Shown here in pieces: positions 51,880 to 59,955 of a stretch of DNA of 64,000 bases. How positions within the stretch are numbered: position 1 is the stretch's first letter; each line of letters opens with the position of its first letter. The notes under the pieces are model-generated. The model made no database searches. It saw nothing but the letters and a program-made list of their open reading frames with translations, and was not told where the DNA came from. Both the position numbers and the translations under genes were made by a program. Source of the DNA: Sphingomonas lutea (lineage in GTDB: Bacteria; Pseudomonadota; Alphaproteobacteria; Sphingomonadales; Sphingomonadaceae); NCBI RefSeq assembly GCF_014396785.1, contig NZ_CP060718.1, forward strand, positions 578,501 to 642,500, read 5' to 3'.

Positions 51880-52500
51880 ATGCCGATGCGAGGATGCTTG
51901 CTTGCCCTGGGCTTCCTGGCGGCATGTTCCGGCGAAGCGCCGAACCGCCCGGACAGCAATGCCGGCGCCCAGCAGACGCGGGTCCGCGCGACCGCCAACC
52001 CCCCGGCGCCCACCCCAGCAGCAGCACCCGCGACGCCGGCCCGTGTCAGCACCTTCACCCAGTTGGCCGAAACGCGATGCCGCCTGATCGAAGAGAACAA
52101 GGAGGAGGGGCCGTACTGGCTTCGGCGATGCCCCGGTCATGCCGGCTGGTCGTTGGAATGGAGCGAAAGCGACCTCCGCCAGGACCTCACATTGATCGCG
52201 CCATCGGGCGCGAAGAGCGAACTCGGCTTGACCGGGGCGGTCGCCAACGGCGCGTTCAACAGCATCCAGCCGACAATCGAATGGCGCGGACCCGATGCGC
52301 GCACGCCGGCCGCGCTGATCGTGCGCATGAACGTCGCAGCCGGCCAGGAAGGCGGCCGGCCGGACATCAGCCGCCTGGTGGTGGTTCGGCTGACATCTTC
52401 GCCATGTCCGGTCGCGGTCGTACCGCCCGGACCCGGCCAGAACGCACGTGCCCGGGCAATTGCGGACGCGCCGCCGCCTGCCTGCCTGTCAGCCGGCTAA
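51880..52500 (+). CDS. Lipoprotein of unknown function
   Basis: This 206-residue lipoprotein has lipobox LAAC with Cys16, a long Ala/Pro/Thr-rich linker (ANPPAPTPAAAPATPARV), and a mature domain with four Cys (ETRCRLIEEN, RRCPGHAGW, SSPCPVAVV, PPACLSAG). I chose ATG 51880 because AGGAG lies 5 bases upstream. An earlier ATG at 51841 lacks a signal. No family was recognised. It converges with the membrane-protein gene at 52489, with a 12-base overlap. Confidence 0.7.
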   Translation: MPMRGCLLALGFLAACSGEAPNRPDSNAGAQQTRVRATANPPAPTPAAAPATPARVSTFTQLAETRCRLIEENKEEGPYWLRRCPGHAGWSLEWSESDLRQDLTLIAPSGAKSELGLTGAVANGAFNSIQPTIEWRGPDARTPAALIVRMNVAAGQEGGRPDISRLVVVRLTSSPCPVAVVPPGPGQNARARAIADAPPPACLSAG

Positions 52501-53055
52501 GGCTCGCGCCGCCCGGCGAAAGAGCAAGCCCGAAGCAACGAAGATGGCTGCGAACAGTCCGGTGCCGATGATCTCGCGCCCTGGCGGCACCCACGGCTCG
52601 TCGGTCGCGCCCGCTTGGGCGACAAACAGCGCGACGACCAGCGCGGCGGCGGTGCCGAACATCGCCACGCTCATGCCGCCGGCGCGCAGTCGGGCAACGG
52701 TCGCGCCGACGATCGCGAGGCCGAGAGCGGCGAAGAACCAATTGTTGGCGGGATTGTCCTCGCTGCCGACGATGCCGACCGCCAAGTTGACCCAGATCAC
52801 AGCCAGCGCGCCAAGCACCGCCAGCGCGAACCCCGTGCGGTAGTCCAGGCGCGGCGATGCGCCCGCGGCCAATTCCACCATGCCGCCGAAGATTGCGATG
52901 ATGATTGCGGCGAAGACGAAGTCGCCCGGGCCCCAATTCATTTCCGGGGTGAATTGCATGGCGATGAAGGGGGCGATCAGGAGCGCGACCGCAGTCCCCC
53001 ACCCGATCGTTCGCCACCGGATATTCCGGGTCGAACCGCTGATGCTGTTTGCCAT
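52489..53055 (-). CDS. Polytopic membrane protein of unknown function, divergent from a wHTH-membrane regulator
   Basis: This 188-residue protein has about six helices, for example GTAVALLIAPFIAMQFTPEM, FVFAAIIIAIFGGMVELAAG and GTGLFAAIFVASGLLF. No catalytic residues stand out. ATG 53055 is preferred (GGAG 8 bases upstream); another in-frame ATG lies 18 bases upstream. It is divergent from the winged-helix membrane regulator at 53146, the usual arrangement for a regulator and its target. The much longer upstream open frame is antisense to that regulator and not real. Confidence 0.7.
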   Translation of the reverse strand: MANSISGSTRNIRWRTIGWGTAVALLIAPFIAMQFTPEMNWGPGDFVFAAIIIAIFGGMVELAAGASPRLDYRTGFALAVLGALAVIWVNLAVGIVGSEDNPANNWFFAALGLAIVGATVARLRAGGMSVAMFGTAAALVVALFVAQAGATDEPWVPPGREIIGTGLFAAIFVASGLLFRRAARALAG

Positions 53056-53145
53056 AAGCGCGTCTCCGTGCATGAGTGGTGTTGCATCCCTTCTGGCCGA
53101 CCGGCTGGTGAGCGGCATGAGCAAGTCCTGAGGTGTTGCTGAAAA

Positions 53146-54180
53146 GTGCAGTCCGGCCGCATCCGCTTCGACCGATTCGAACTCGACGTGGAGGATCGGC
53201 GGCTGCTCCGCGACGGCGCCCCGCTCGACCTCAACTCGCGCTATCTGGACGCGCTTGCGCTTCTCGTGCGCGAGAACGGCCGGCTTGTCTCGAAGGATCG
53301 CTTTCTCGACGATGTCTGGCGCGGCGTGCCGGTGACGGACGAAGCCTTGACCCAGTGCATCCGCACCTTGCGGCGCCATCTTGACGACGACGCGGCCAAT
53401 CCGCGCTTCATCGAAACCGTGCCCAAACATGGCTATCGCTTCATTGCCCCGATCGATGACGTCGCCGTCGCTGCGGACAAGGTCGACAATGGCTTCTGGG
53501 CGGAGGCTGGGGCGCTGGCGGGTGCGGGGACGGTTGGCGGGGGGATTGCGGGCCTGCTCGGCGGCCTGATCTACGGTTTCGCGGCGGCGTCGCAACCGAT
53601 TGCGGGGACGGGCGCGATCTCCATCATGCTGGTGCTGCTCTGCCTGTGTATCCTGGTCGCGTTGATGGGCGGTGCGGGCGTCAGTTGCGGGATCGTCGTG
53701 GCCCGCCGCTACGCGGGGCCAACATGGTACGCGATTGTCGCCGGTGGGGCGCTTGGCGGCATGGCCATCGGCGGCCTGGTCAAGCTGCTGGGCGTGGACG
53801 CATTCAACCTTCTTCTCGGCCAGTCCCTCGGCGACATCACGGGCGGGCCGGAAGGCGCGATCCTCGGCGCCTCTGTCGGCTTGGGCGTGTGGCTGGCCTT
53901 CCGCCAGGCACGACCGTCGCTGCGCCGCGAAAGCATCCTTGCCGGGATACTCGGTGCGGTGGCGGGCGTCGCGGCGATTGCAAGCGGCGGACGCCTGATG
54001 GCCGGAAGCCTTGCTTTGCTCGGCGAGAATTTTCCCGATTCGCGGCTTCAATTATTCAGCGCGAGCGGCTTCGGGCCGATCGGCGCGCTTCTGACCGGCG
54101 CGCTTGAGGGCGGGTTGTTCGCAGCCTGCCTGGTCGGCGCCATGGTGGTGGCGCGGAAGTCGATCGACCGGCGGGGTTAG
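53146..54180 (+). CDS. OmpR/ToxR-type winged-helix regulator fused to a multi-span membrane domain
   Basis: This 344-residue protein has an N-terminal winged-helix domain at about 5-105 (FDRFELDVEDRRLLRDGAPL, VTDEALTQCIRTLRRHLDDD, FIETVPKHGYRFIAPID). It is followed by six or so Gly/Ala-rich helices (GTVGGGIAGLLGGLIYGFAA, ILVALMGGAGVSCGIVVARR). There is no receiver domain. It starts at GTG 53146. DNA-binding domains on membrane proteins (ToxR, CadC) usually have one span; several spans are unusual. It may sense membrane state and regulate the divergent membrane-protein gene. Function is inferred. Confidence 0.8.
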   Translation: MQSGRIRFDRFELDVEDRRLLRDGAPLDLNSRYLDALALLVRENGRLVSKDRFLDDVWRGVPVTDEALTQCIRTLRRHLDDDAANPRFIETVPKHGYRFIAPIDDVAVAADKVDNGFWAEAGALAGAGTVGGGIAGLLGGLIYGFAAASQPIAGTGAISIMLVLLCLCILVALMGGAGVSCGIVVARRYAGPTWYAIVAGGALGGMAIGGLVKLLGVDAFNLLLGQSLGDITGGPEGAILGASVGLGVWLAFRQARPSLRRESILAGILGAVAGVAAIASGGRLMAGSLALLGENFPDSRLQLFSASGFGPIGALLTGALEGGLFAACLVGAMVVARKSIDRRG

Positions 54181-55556
54181 TGCGCGGCCTCGGTCCGGCG
54201 CACGCCGGACTGGGCCAGCTGGTCGTCGATCTGTTCGATCAATCGGGAGATCCCTGCTTCGTCCTCAGCCTCCGCGCGGGCGACGAGGACGTCCTGCGTG
54301 TTCGAAGCGCGCAGCAGCCACCACCCATCGCCGGTGCTGACCCGCACCCCATCGGTCGCGTCGACGGTGGCGCCGCTGGCCGCCAGCCGGTCGCGCACCT
54401 CGTCAACGATAGCGAACTTGCGCACTTCATCGACCTGGAAGCGCATTTCCGGGGTGGCAGCGGTGGCCGGCATGGCGTCCATGATTGCGGTCAGGCTCCT
54501 GCCGCTCGCGCTGACCGCCTCGATCAGGCGGAGTGCCGCGTAGAGCGCATCGTCAAAGCCGTACCAGCGGTGCTTGAAGAAGATGTGGCCGCTCATCTCG
54601 CCCGCGAGCGGGGCGCCGGTTTCCCTCATCTTCGACTTGATCAGGCTGTGCCCGGTCTTCCACATCAAGGGTTTGCCGCCAAGCTCGGCGACGCGGTCGA
54701 ACAGGGTCTGGCTCGCCTTGACGTCGGCGATGATCGTCGCGCCGGGCTCTTCCTTGAGCACAGCTTCGGCGAGGATCATTAACAGTTGGTCGCCCCAGAT
54801 CACGCGGCCCTGGCCATCGACCGCGCCGATGCGGTCGCCGTCGCCGTCGAAGGCAATTCCGAAATCGAGCTTCTTGTAGGCGACGAGGCGCTTCAAGTCG
54901 GCGAGGTTGGCCTCGACCGTAGGATCGGGGTGGTGGTTGGGGAAGGTGCCGTCGACCTCGGTCAGGATCGTGAAATGCTCGCCCGGAAGGCGCTTCACCA
55001 ATTCTTCGAGAACGGGGCCGGCCGCCCCGTTGCCCGCGTCCCAGCCGACCCGGAACGGCCTGGCGTCGATGTCCTGCACGAGCCGGTCGACATAGGCCTG
55101 GCGAATATCGACGTCTTCGACCTTCCCCTTCCCTTCGCTCCACTCACCGGCGGCGCAGCGCTGGCCAAGCGCCTGGATCGCCTCGCCATAGACCGATCCG
55201 CCGGACAAGAGCATCTTGAAACCGTTATAGTCCGCCGGATTGTGGCTGCCCGTCACCTGGATGCCGCCGCCGACGTCGAGCGTGTGGGTCGCAAAGTAGA
55301 GCATCGGGCTCGGCCCCATGCCGATTCGCACGACATCAATCCCGCCTTCGGTCAGGCCGCGGATCAGCGCGGCTTCAAGCTCCTCGGAGTGGGTGCGGCC
55401 ATCGCGGCCGACCGCGACGCGGGTCACGCTAGCTTCGCCGGCAAGCGCTGCAAACCCGCGCCCGAGGCCATAAGCGTCATGCTTGGTCAGCGTGTCGCCG
55501 ACGATTCCGCGAATGTCATATTCGCGCAGGATGGTGGGATTGAATGTGTGAACCAT
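54177..55556 (-). CDS. Phosphomannomutase/phosphoglucomutase (PgmG/ManB type)
   Basis: This 459-residue alpha-D-phosphohexomutase has active-site Ser in IQVTGSHNPADYNGFK near residue 105, the metal loop IAFDGDGDRIGAVD near 245, sugar-binding GEMSGHIFFKHRWYGFDDAL, and phosphate-binding VRVSTGDGWWLLRASNTQ. It interconverts 1- and 6-phosphates of mannose or glucose for exopolysaccharide and LPS sugars; sphingomonad PgmG does both. It is complete. Its 3' end overlaps the convergent regulator stop. Confidence 0.94.
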   Translation of the reverse strand: MVHTFNPTILREYDIRGIVGDTLTKHDAYGLGRGFAALAGEASVTRVAVGRDGRTHSEELEAALIRGLTEGGIDVVRIGMGPSPMLYFATHTLDVGGGIQVTGSHNPADYNGFKMLLSGGSVYGEAIQALGQRCAAGEWSEGKGKVEDVDIRQAYVDRLVQDIDARPFRVGWDAGNGAAGPVLEELVKRLPGEHFTILTEVDGTFPNHHPDPTVEANLADLKRLVAYKKLDFGIAFDGDGDRIGAVDGQGRVIWGDQLLMILAEAVLKEEPGATIIADVKASQTLFDRVAELGGKPLMWKTGHSLIKSKMRETGAPLAGEMSGHIFFKHRWYGFDDALYAALRLIEAVSASGRSLTAIMDAMPATAATPEMRFQVDEVRKFAIVDEVRDRLAASGATVDATDGVRVSTGDGWWLLRASNTQDVLVARAEAEDEAGISRLIEQIDDQLAQSGVRRTEAAH

Positions 55557-55587
55557 GCGCCGCCTTACGCAGCGGCGGGCCATTGGT

Positions 55588-56382
55588 TCAACCGGCGGCC
55601 GCGATGGGCTCGACCGCGCCCGGCTCGGGGATGCCGAGGCCGGCGATCATTTCGCGCAGCTCCTGGCGCGCAGTGATGTGGCCCATGCCGACCTCGCCAA
55701 GCTGCTGGAGGTCGAGCAGGGTCAGGCCCTTGGGGAAAAGCTCACGGTAGATGACGCGCTCGCCGAGGCCGGGGATGACGCGGAAGCCAACGCGGCGGGC
55801 GAGCTCATCCAGCGCCGCGCCAACGCGGCGGAGATTATGCGATTCGATATGCTGCAGACGGTTGCGCAAAACGACCCAATCGACGCTTTTGCCCGTGACC
55901 TTGGCGCGCTGCGTGCGGCTGTTCCAGATCAGCTCGGCATAGAAGCTGGGCTTGGTGATCTTGTAATTTTCGGGATGGACCTGGCCGATCAGGTCAAGAT
56001 CGACGAAGCTGTCGTTCATCGGCGTAACGAGCGTATCGGCCTTGAGGATCGCGGCGCGCGCGAGCTCGTCGTCGCGGCCTGGCGTGTCGATGACGATCGT
56101 GTCGGCATCGGCCGCGAGACGCTCGATCGCGGCGTTGAGCCCTGCTTCGCTATGCTCTTCGATCACTTCGTAGCGTGCCTGAGGCAAGTCCTTGTCGAGT
56201 CGGCGCATCGTCGCGTCACGATTTTCAAGGTAGCGGGTCATCGTCCGCTGGCGGTGATCGAGGTCGAGCGCGCCGACGCGATGGCCCGAGGCCGCGAGTG
56301 CCACGGCGGTGTGCACCGCCGTCGTCGACTTGCCCGTGCCGCCCTTTTCGTTGGCGAAGATGATGAAATGCGGCTGGCCCAT
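55588..56382 (-). CDS. mipZ: Division-plane positioning ATPase MipZ
   Basis: This 264-residue ParA/MinD-superfamily ATPase has the deviant Walker A FANEKGGTGKSTTAVHTAVA at about 9-28, Walker B VIDTPGRDDELARA, and MipZ-typical KVTGKSVDWVVLRNRLQHIE and FRVIPGLGERVIYRELFPKG. MipZ forms a gradient from the chromosome origin via ParB and inhibits FtsZ at the poles in alphaproteobacteria. It is divergent from panC and stands alone. Confidence 0.96.
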   Translation of the reverse strand: MGQPHFIIFANEKGGTGKSTTAVHTAVALAASGHRVGALDLDHRQRTMTRYLENRDATMRRLDKDLPQARYEVIEEHSEAGLNAAIERLAADADTIVIDTPGRDDELARAAILKADTLVTPMNDSFVDLDLIGQVHPENYKITKPSFYAELIWNSRTQRAKVTGKSVDWVVLRNRLQHIESHNLRRVGAALDELARRVGFRVIPGLGERVIYRELFPKGLTLLDLQQLGEVGMGHITARQELREMIAGLGIPEPGAVEPIAAAG

Positions 56383-56454
56383 GCTTGCCTTACCCCTCGC
56401 ACCGCATCAGAACGCGGCCCTTCCCGTAAAAACTCTACCGATGGCCGGAATCGC

Positions 56455-57291
56455 GTGCAAATCATTCGTGACCTAAGCGAGCTGAACCTGCTGTCCGGGC
56501 AATGGTGCGCTGATGACGAGCAATTCGCGTTGGTCCCGACCATGGGCGCGCTGCACGACGGGCATTTGGCGCTGATCGCCGAAGCGAAAAGGCGCGCCGA
56601 GCGGGTGGTTGCCACGATCTTCGTCAACCCGACCCAGTTCAACGATCCGGCCGATCTTGAGCGCTACCCACGCACGGAGGAGGCGGACACTGCCAAATTG
56701 CGCGGGGCGGGCTGCGATGCGGTGTGGATTCCGGCGGCCGAGGACATCTACCCGCATGGCTTCGCAACCATTGTCCGGGTCGCCGGTGTGTCCGAACGAT
56801 GGGAAGGCGAGCATCGGCCCGGCCATTTCGACGGGGTCGCGACGATCGTTGCCAAGCTGCTCATTTCGACGCTGCCCAATATCGCCGTGTTCGGTGAAAA
56901 GGATTGGCAGCAATTGGCCGTCATCCGCCGGCTGGAGCAGGACCTGCAGATCGGCGTCGACATCGTTGGCGTCCCCACGGTGCGGGAGGCGGACGGACTG
57001 GCCCTCTCATCCCGTAACGCCCTACTGAGCGACAGTAGAAGGGCGCAGGCGGTCGCACTTCCCAATGCCCTGGCCGATGCGCGCGACGCGATTTCCGAAG
57101 GTGAGCCGGTCGCCGTCGCGCTGGCGACGGCTCGGCAATCACTTGAAGATGCCGGCTTTTCCAAGATCGATTATATCGCGCTCGTCGACGCGGCCACGCT
57201 TGAACCCCTCGCTGCGCCGGCAGGCGACATGCGACTCATCGCCGCCGCAGCGATCGGCGGGGTGCGGTTGATCGACAATGTCGAAATCTGA
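56455..57291 (+). CDS. panC: Pantothenate synthetase (pantoate--beta-alanine ligase)
   Basis: This 278-residue enzyme joins pantoate and beta-alanine with ATP to make pantothenate. Seen: LVPTMGALHDGHLALI (HxGH-type motif), IFVNPTQFNDPADLERYPRT, the VAKLLISTLPNIAVFGEKDW stretch, and TVREADGLALSSRNALL. GTG 56455 is the start; it gives the family's usual length. A longer open frame upstream is antisense to mipZ. The promoter must lie in the 72-base divergent gap. Confidence 0.95.
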   Translation: MQIIRDLSELNLLSGQWCADDEQFALVPTMGALHDGHLALIAEAKRRAERVVATIFVNPTQFNDPADLERYPRTEEADTAKLRGAGCDAVWIPAAEDIYPHGFATIVRVAGVSERWEGEHRPGHFDGVATIVAKLLISTLPNIAVFGEKDWQQLAVIRRLEQDLQIGVDIVGVPTVREADGLALSSRNALLSDSRRAQAVALPNALADARDAISEGEPVAVALATARQSLEDAGFSKIDYIALVDAATLEPLAAPAGDMRLIAAAAIGGVRLIDNVEI

Positions 57292-57367
57292 CGGCTTTTT
57301 CGACGTTAACCATTTCTTTGCCATCGGCTGGTGAATTGGCCCCAACGGGAGAAGAGGGGAATTTGCC

Positions 57368-57673
57368 ATGGGTGCCATTAGCCAGAAGAGCGCGGACTTC
57401 TTGATCCGCAGCCGGATTGCGGATGCGGAAAAGGGCAATGTCGATGCTTTGTTCGAACTCGGCGTGAGCTATTCGACGGGTCGCGGCGGCGTTCCGGTGG
57501 ACCTCATCGAAGCGCATAAATGGTTCAACCTTGCAGCGCTTTCAGGCTGCACCCGCGGCCAGCAATGCCGGGCCGAAATTTCGGTTGAGATGACGGCGCG
57601 CGAAATCGCCGAAGCGCAGCGGCAGGCTCGCGCCTGGCTCGGAACGACCGGCTACGGCCGCCGCGCCGCCTAA
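57368..57673 (+). CDS. Small SEL1-like repeat protein
   Basis: This 101-residue protein has a SEL1/TPR-like repeat: NVDALFELGVSYSTGRGGVP then VDLIEAHKWFNLAALSGCTR. The tail (EIAEAQRQARAWLGTT) is helical. No signal peptide is present, so it is likely cytoplasmic. SEL1 repeats mediate protein contacts; partner unknown. A GGGAGAAGAGGGG region precedes the ATG. It overlaps the convergent ompA-like gene by 4 bases. Confidence 0.8.
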   Translation: MGAISQKSADFLIRSRIADAEKGNVDALFELGVSYSTGRGGVPVDLIEAHKWFNLAALSGCTRGQQCRAEISVEMTAREIAEAQRQARAWLGTTGYGRRAA

Positions 57674-58128
57674 CGCACCAGGACCGTGACAGTGCGTCCC
57701 GGTCCCGGGCGCTCCTTGCCCAGGCTGGCCGCGCCAACCTGAAATGCCGGCACGCCCATCAGAATCAAATATTGCCGGACTTCTTCCGCCCGCCGCGCGC
57801 CCACCGCGATGGCGTGGTCGCGGGTGTCGCTGAGGTCGGCATGGCCTTCGATCCGCACCGACACCGTGGGGTTCATGCGCAGCCACTGCGCCTGCGCGGC
57901 CAATGTCGCCCGGGCCGGCGCACTGAGGACGGCCGTATCCCCGGAAAAATAGATGGTATCTGCACCCGCCCGGGCGAGGAAGTCGGCGCGCAAGGCGTCG
58001 ATCCCGACCAGCGCGGGTGGCGGCACGGGGCGGCCGAGTACCCGCTGGACGATTCGCGGCTGCGCCAGCGCCGACGTCGCCACCATGGGCAGCGCCACCG
58101 CCGTAGCGAGGAGAAACGTCCGGATCAT
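57670..58128 (-). CDS. OmpA-domain protein at the pal position, without lipobox
   Basis: This 152-residue exported protein has a type I signal peptide (LLATAVALPMVATSALAQ) and an OmpA-like peptidoglycan-binding domain: DTIYFSGDTAVLSAPARATL, VSVRIEGHADLSDTRDHAIA and AVGARRAEEVRQYLILMGVP. The Asp and Arg that contact meso-DAP appear kept. It overlaps the end of the tolB region (ATGA at 58125-58128), which is where pal normally lies. Unlike Pal it has no Cys for lipidation, so it would be periplasmic. Confidence 0.85.
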   Translation of the reverse strand: MIRTFLLATAVALPMVATSALAQPRIVQRVLGRPVPPPALVGIDALRADFLARAGADTIYFSGDTAVLSAPARATLAAQAQWLRMNPTVSVRIEGHADLSDTRDHAIAVGARRAEEVRQYLILMGVPAFQVGAASLGKERPGPGRTVTVLVR

Positions 58129-59413
58129 TCGCGAACTCCGGACCAATCCGGATCCATACCGTCCTGCGGCACCAGCACCTTGCGCGGATCGCCGCCCGCC
58201 AAGGTCACGCGGTAGATTCCGGTCCGGCCCCTTCGGTGCGCTGGAACAGGATTTCGCGGCTGCTCGCCGCCCACGCCGGCCCTTCGTCGCTGGGGCCGGT
58301 GGTCAGCAGGCGGACATCGGACCCGTCGATCTTCATGGTTCCGATCCGGCGCCCTTCCGGTCCGCGGCGGACGAAGGCGATGCGCGTCCCGTCGGGGCTC
58401 CACACCGGCGATGCGTAGGCGCCGCCGCCGAAGCTGACGCGCCGCTGGTTCGACCCGTCGTTGTTCATCACATAGATTTGCTGCGTGCCGGAGCGATCGC
58501 TTTCGAACAGAATCTGGGATCCGTCGGGGGAGAAGCTGCCCGCGGTGTCGATCCCCGGGGAGGTAGTCAGACGCCGCGCGCCGCCACCGCCCAAGCCGAC
58601 CAGATGAAGGTCGGTGTTGCCGGCGGTGACCGCGGACAGGAGGAGGCTGTTGCCGTCGGGCGAAAAGCGCGGGGAAAAGGTCGTGCCGGAACTGGGCAGG
58701 ACCGCGGCATCGCCCTCGCCATTGGCATCGGCAACGCGCACCTGCGGCTGACCGCTGGCGAAGCTGACGTAAGCAACGCGGTTGGCACGGGGTGACAATC
58801 GCGGCGTCACCACCCGCGTCCCGCCGGGGGTTAGGTAGGTGTGGTTGACGCCGTCGCTGTCCATGACCGCGACCCGGGTCACTTCGGTCGGCCCGCTGCC
58901 GCTGCGCGCGACATAGGCGATGGGCGTATCGAACACGCCGGGGGCGCCGACCATGTGCTGATAGGCTAGGCCCGAGCATTTATGGGCGGCGCGGCGCCAG
59001 TCGTTTGCGGCGACGACGAAGCCGATGCGTCCGAGCTCGCTGCGCTTTTCGACGTCATAGATATAGCAGCCGACCGCCAGGCGCCCGTCGGGCCTGGCCT
59101 GGACGAAGCCGGTAAGCAGGCCCTTGACCCCAGCCGCGCGCCACTTGGGGTAATTGGGCGCGGTCACTTCGGGATAGGAATAGAAGTCCTTCTGGTCAGG
59201 CGGCAGCGCAAGCACTTCGGCGGTGGTCCGCAGGTCGCTGCCGATCAGCTGGGTCGCCTGCCAGGCGATGCTGAGCGTGCCGCCGGCATCGGTCGGCGTG
59301 TCCTTGGGCGTCGACAGCGGCGGGATGGCGATCACCGGCACGGCCTGCTGCGCCACGGCGGGAGCAGCAAGGGACAGTGCGGCAATGAGGAAAGCGAAAG
59401 CGGATTTGATCAC
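58125..59413 (-). pseudogene. tolB: TolB-like beta-propeller protein with a frameshift near the C-terminus
   Basis: The first frame (59413 to 58205) encodes a signal peptide (ending APAVAQQ), the TolB N-domain and WD-like repeats: RRLTTSPGIDTAGSFSPDGS, IYVMNNDGSNQRRVSFGGGA, ASPVWSPDGTRIAFVRR. It stops early after QRTEGAGPESTA. The next frame continues GRTGIYRVTLAGGDPRKVLV to PQDGMDPDWSGVRE and ends in the ATGA overlap with the ompA-like gene. The total of 1289 bases is one short of a multiple of three. So a base is missing within about 58222-58234 (in GGGGCCGG), by true mutation or by sequence error. TolB normally works with Pal and TolA in envelope constriction. Confidence 0.85.
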
Positions 59414-59859
59414 GATACGCTGGCGATCTCTTTGAAAATGTCGATCCAGGACTTGGGTTGCCGTTGCGGCCGACCGTTCGCATCCAGGAACGCTGCGGTC
59501 ACGCGGGCATCGGTCAACAGTTCCCCCGCGCGGATGACTCGCTGCTGAATTCCCACGGCGGCGGCACGGATTTGCTCGACCGTGCTGACGACGAGCAGGT
59601 CATCGCCCAGTCGCGCCGGGCGGTGATATTTGATGGTGACGTCCGCAACATAATAGGCGCCGCCTCCGCGGGCCATCACCTCTCGCTGGTTGATCCCGAC
59701 CGCGCGCAGCATGTCCGAGCGCGCCCGTTCCATGAACTTGAGGTAATTAGCGTAATAGACAACGCCTGCTGTGTCGGTGTCCTCGAAATAGACCGTCAGC
59801 GCGAAATGATGCTCCGCGCCAACGAAGGCACCGCGGTAGGGGACATCCGGATTGCTCAT
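59410..59859 (-). CDS. ybgC: Tol-Pal associated acyl-CoA thioesterase YbgC
   Basis: This 149-residue hot-dog fold thioesterase carries the YbgC/4HBT motif VYFEDTDTAGVVYYANYLKF with catalytic Asp near residue 27, later MERARSDMLRAVG and DVTIKYHRPARLGDDLLVVS. It usually begins the ybgC-tolQRAB-pal operon. Here its stop overlaps the tolB start directly (ATGA at 59410-59413), with no tolQ, tolR or tolA between. Start ATG 59857-59859. Confidence 0.93.
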   Translation of the reverse strand: MSNPDVPYRGAFVGAEHHFALTVYFEDTDTAGVVYYANYLKFMERARSDMLRAVGINQREVMARGGGAYYVADVTIKYHRPARLGDDLLVVSTVEQIRAAAVGIQQRVIRAGELLTDARVTAAFLDANGRPQRQPKSWIDIFKEIASVS

Positions 59860-59955
59860 CGCCGTTCGTCCCCAGTGGAGGCCAAAGGCCTTTGTCGAAT
59901 GGCACTAGCACCTCCGTGGAACCGGCGCCCTTCGACTTCGCAGAGGACGAGCGGG

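Noticed and set aside
52489..54051. 520-codon minus-strand frame as one gene
   Set aside because: Only the last 188 codons look like protein. The upstream part is antisense to the winged-helix regulator and low in hydrophobic pattern.
55555..56454. Upstream extension of the panC frame
   Set aside because: It is antisense to mipZ. PanC homology starts at the GTG 56455.
59905..59955. CCCTTCGACTTCGCAGAGGA near the DUF3089 stop as a repeat copy
   Set aside because: It resembles a dispersed sphingomonad repeat half, but no matching arm was found here, so it is not listed as a repeat.
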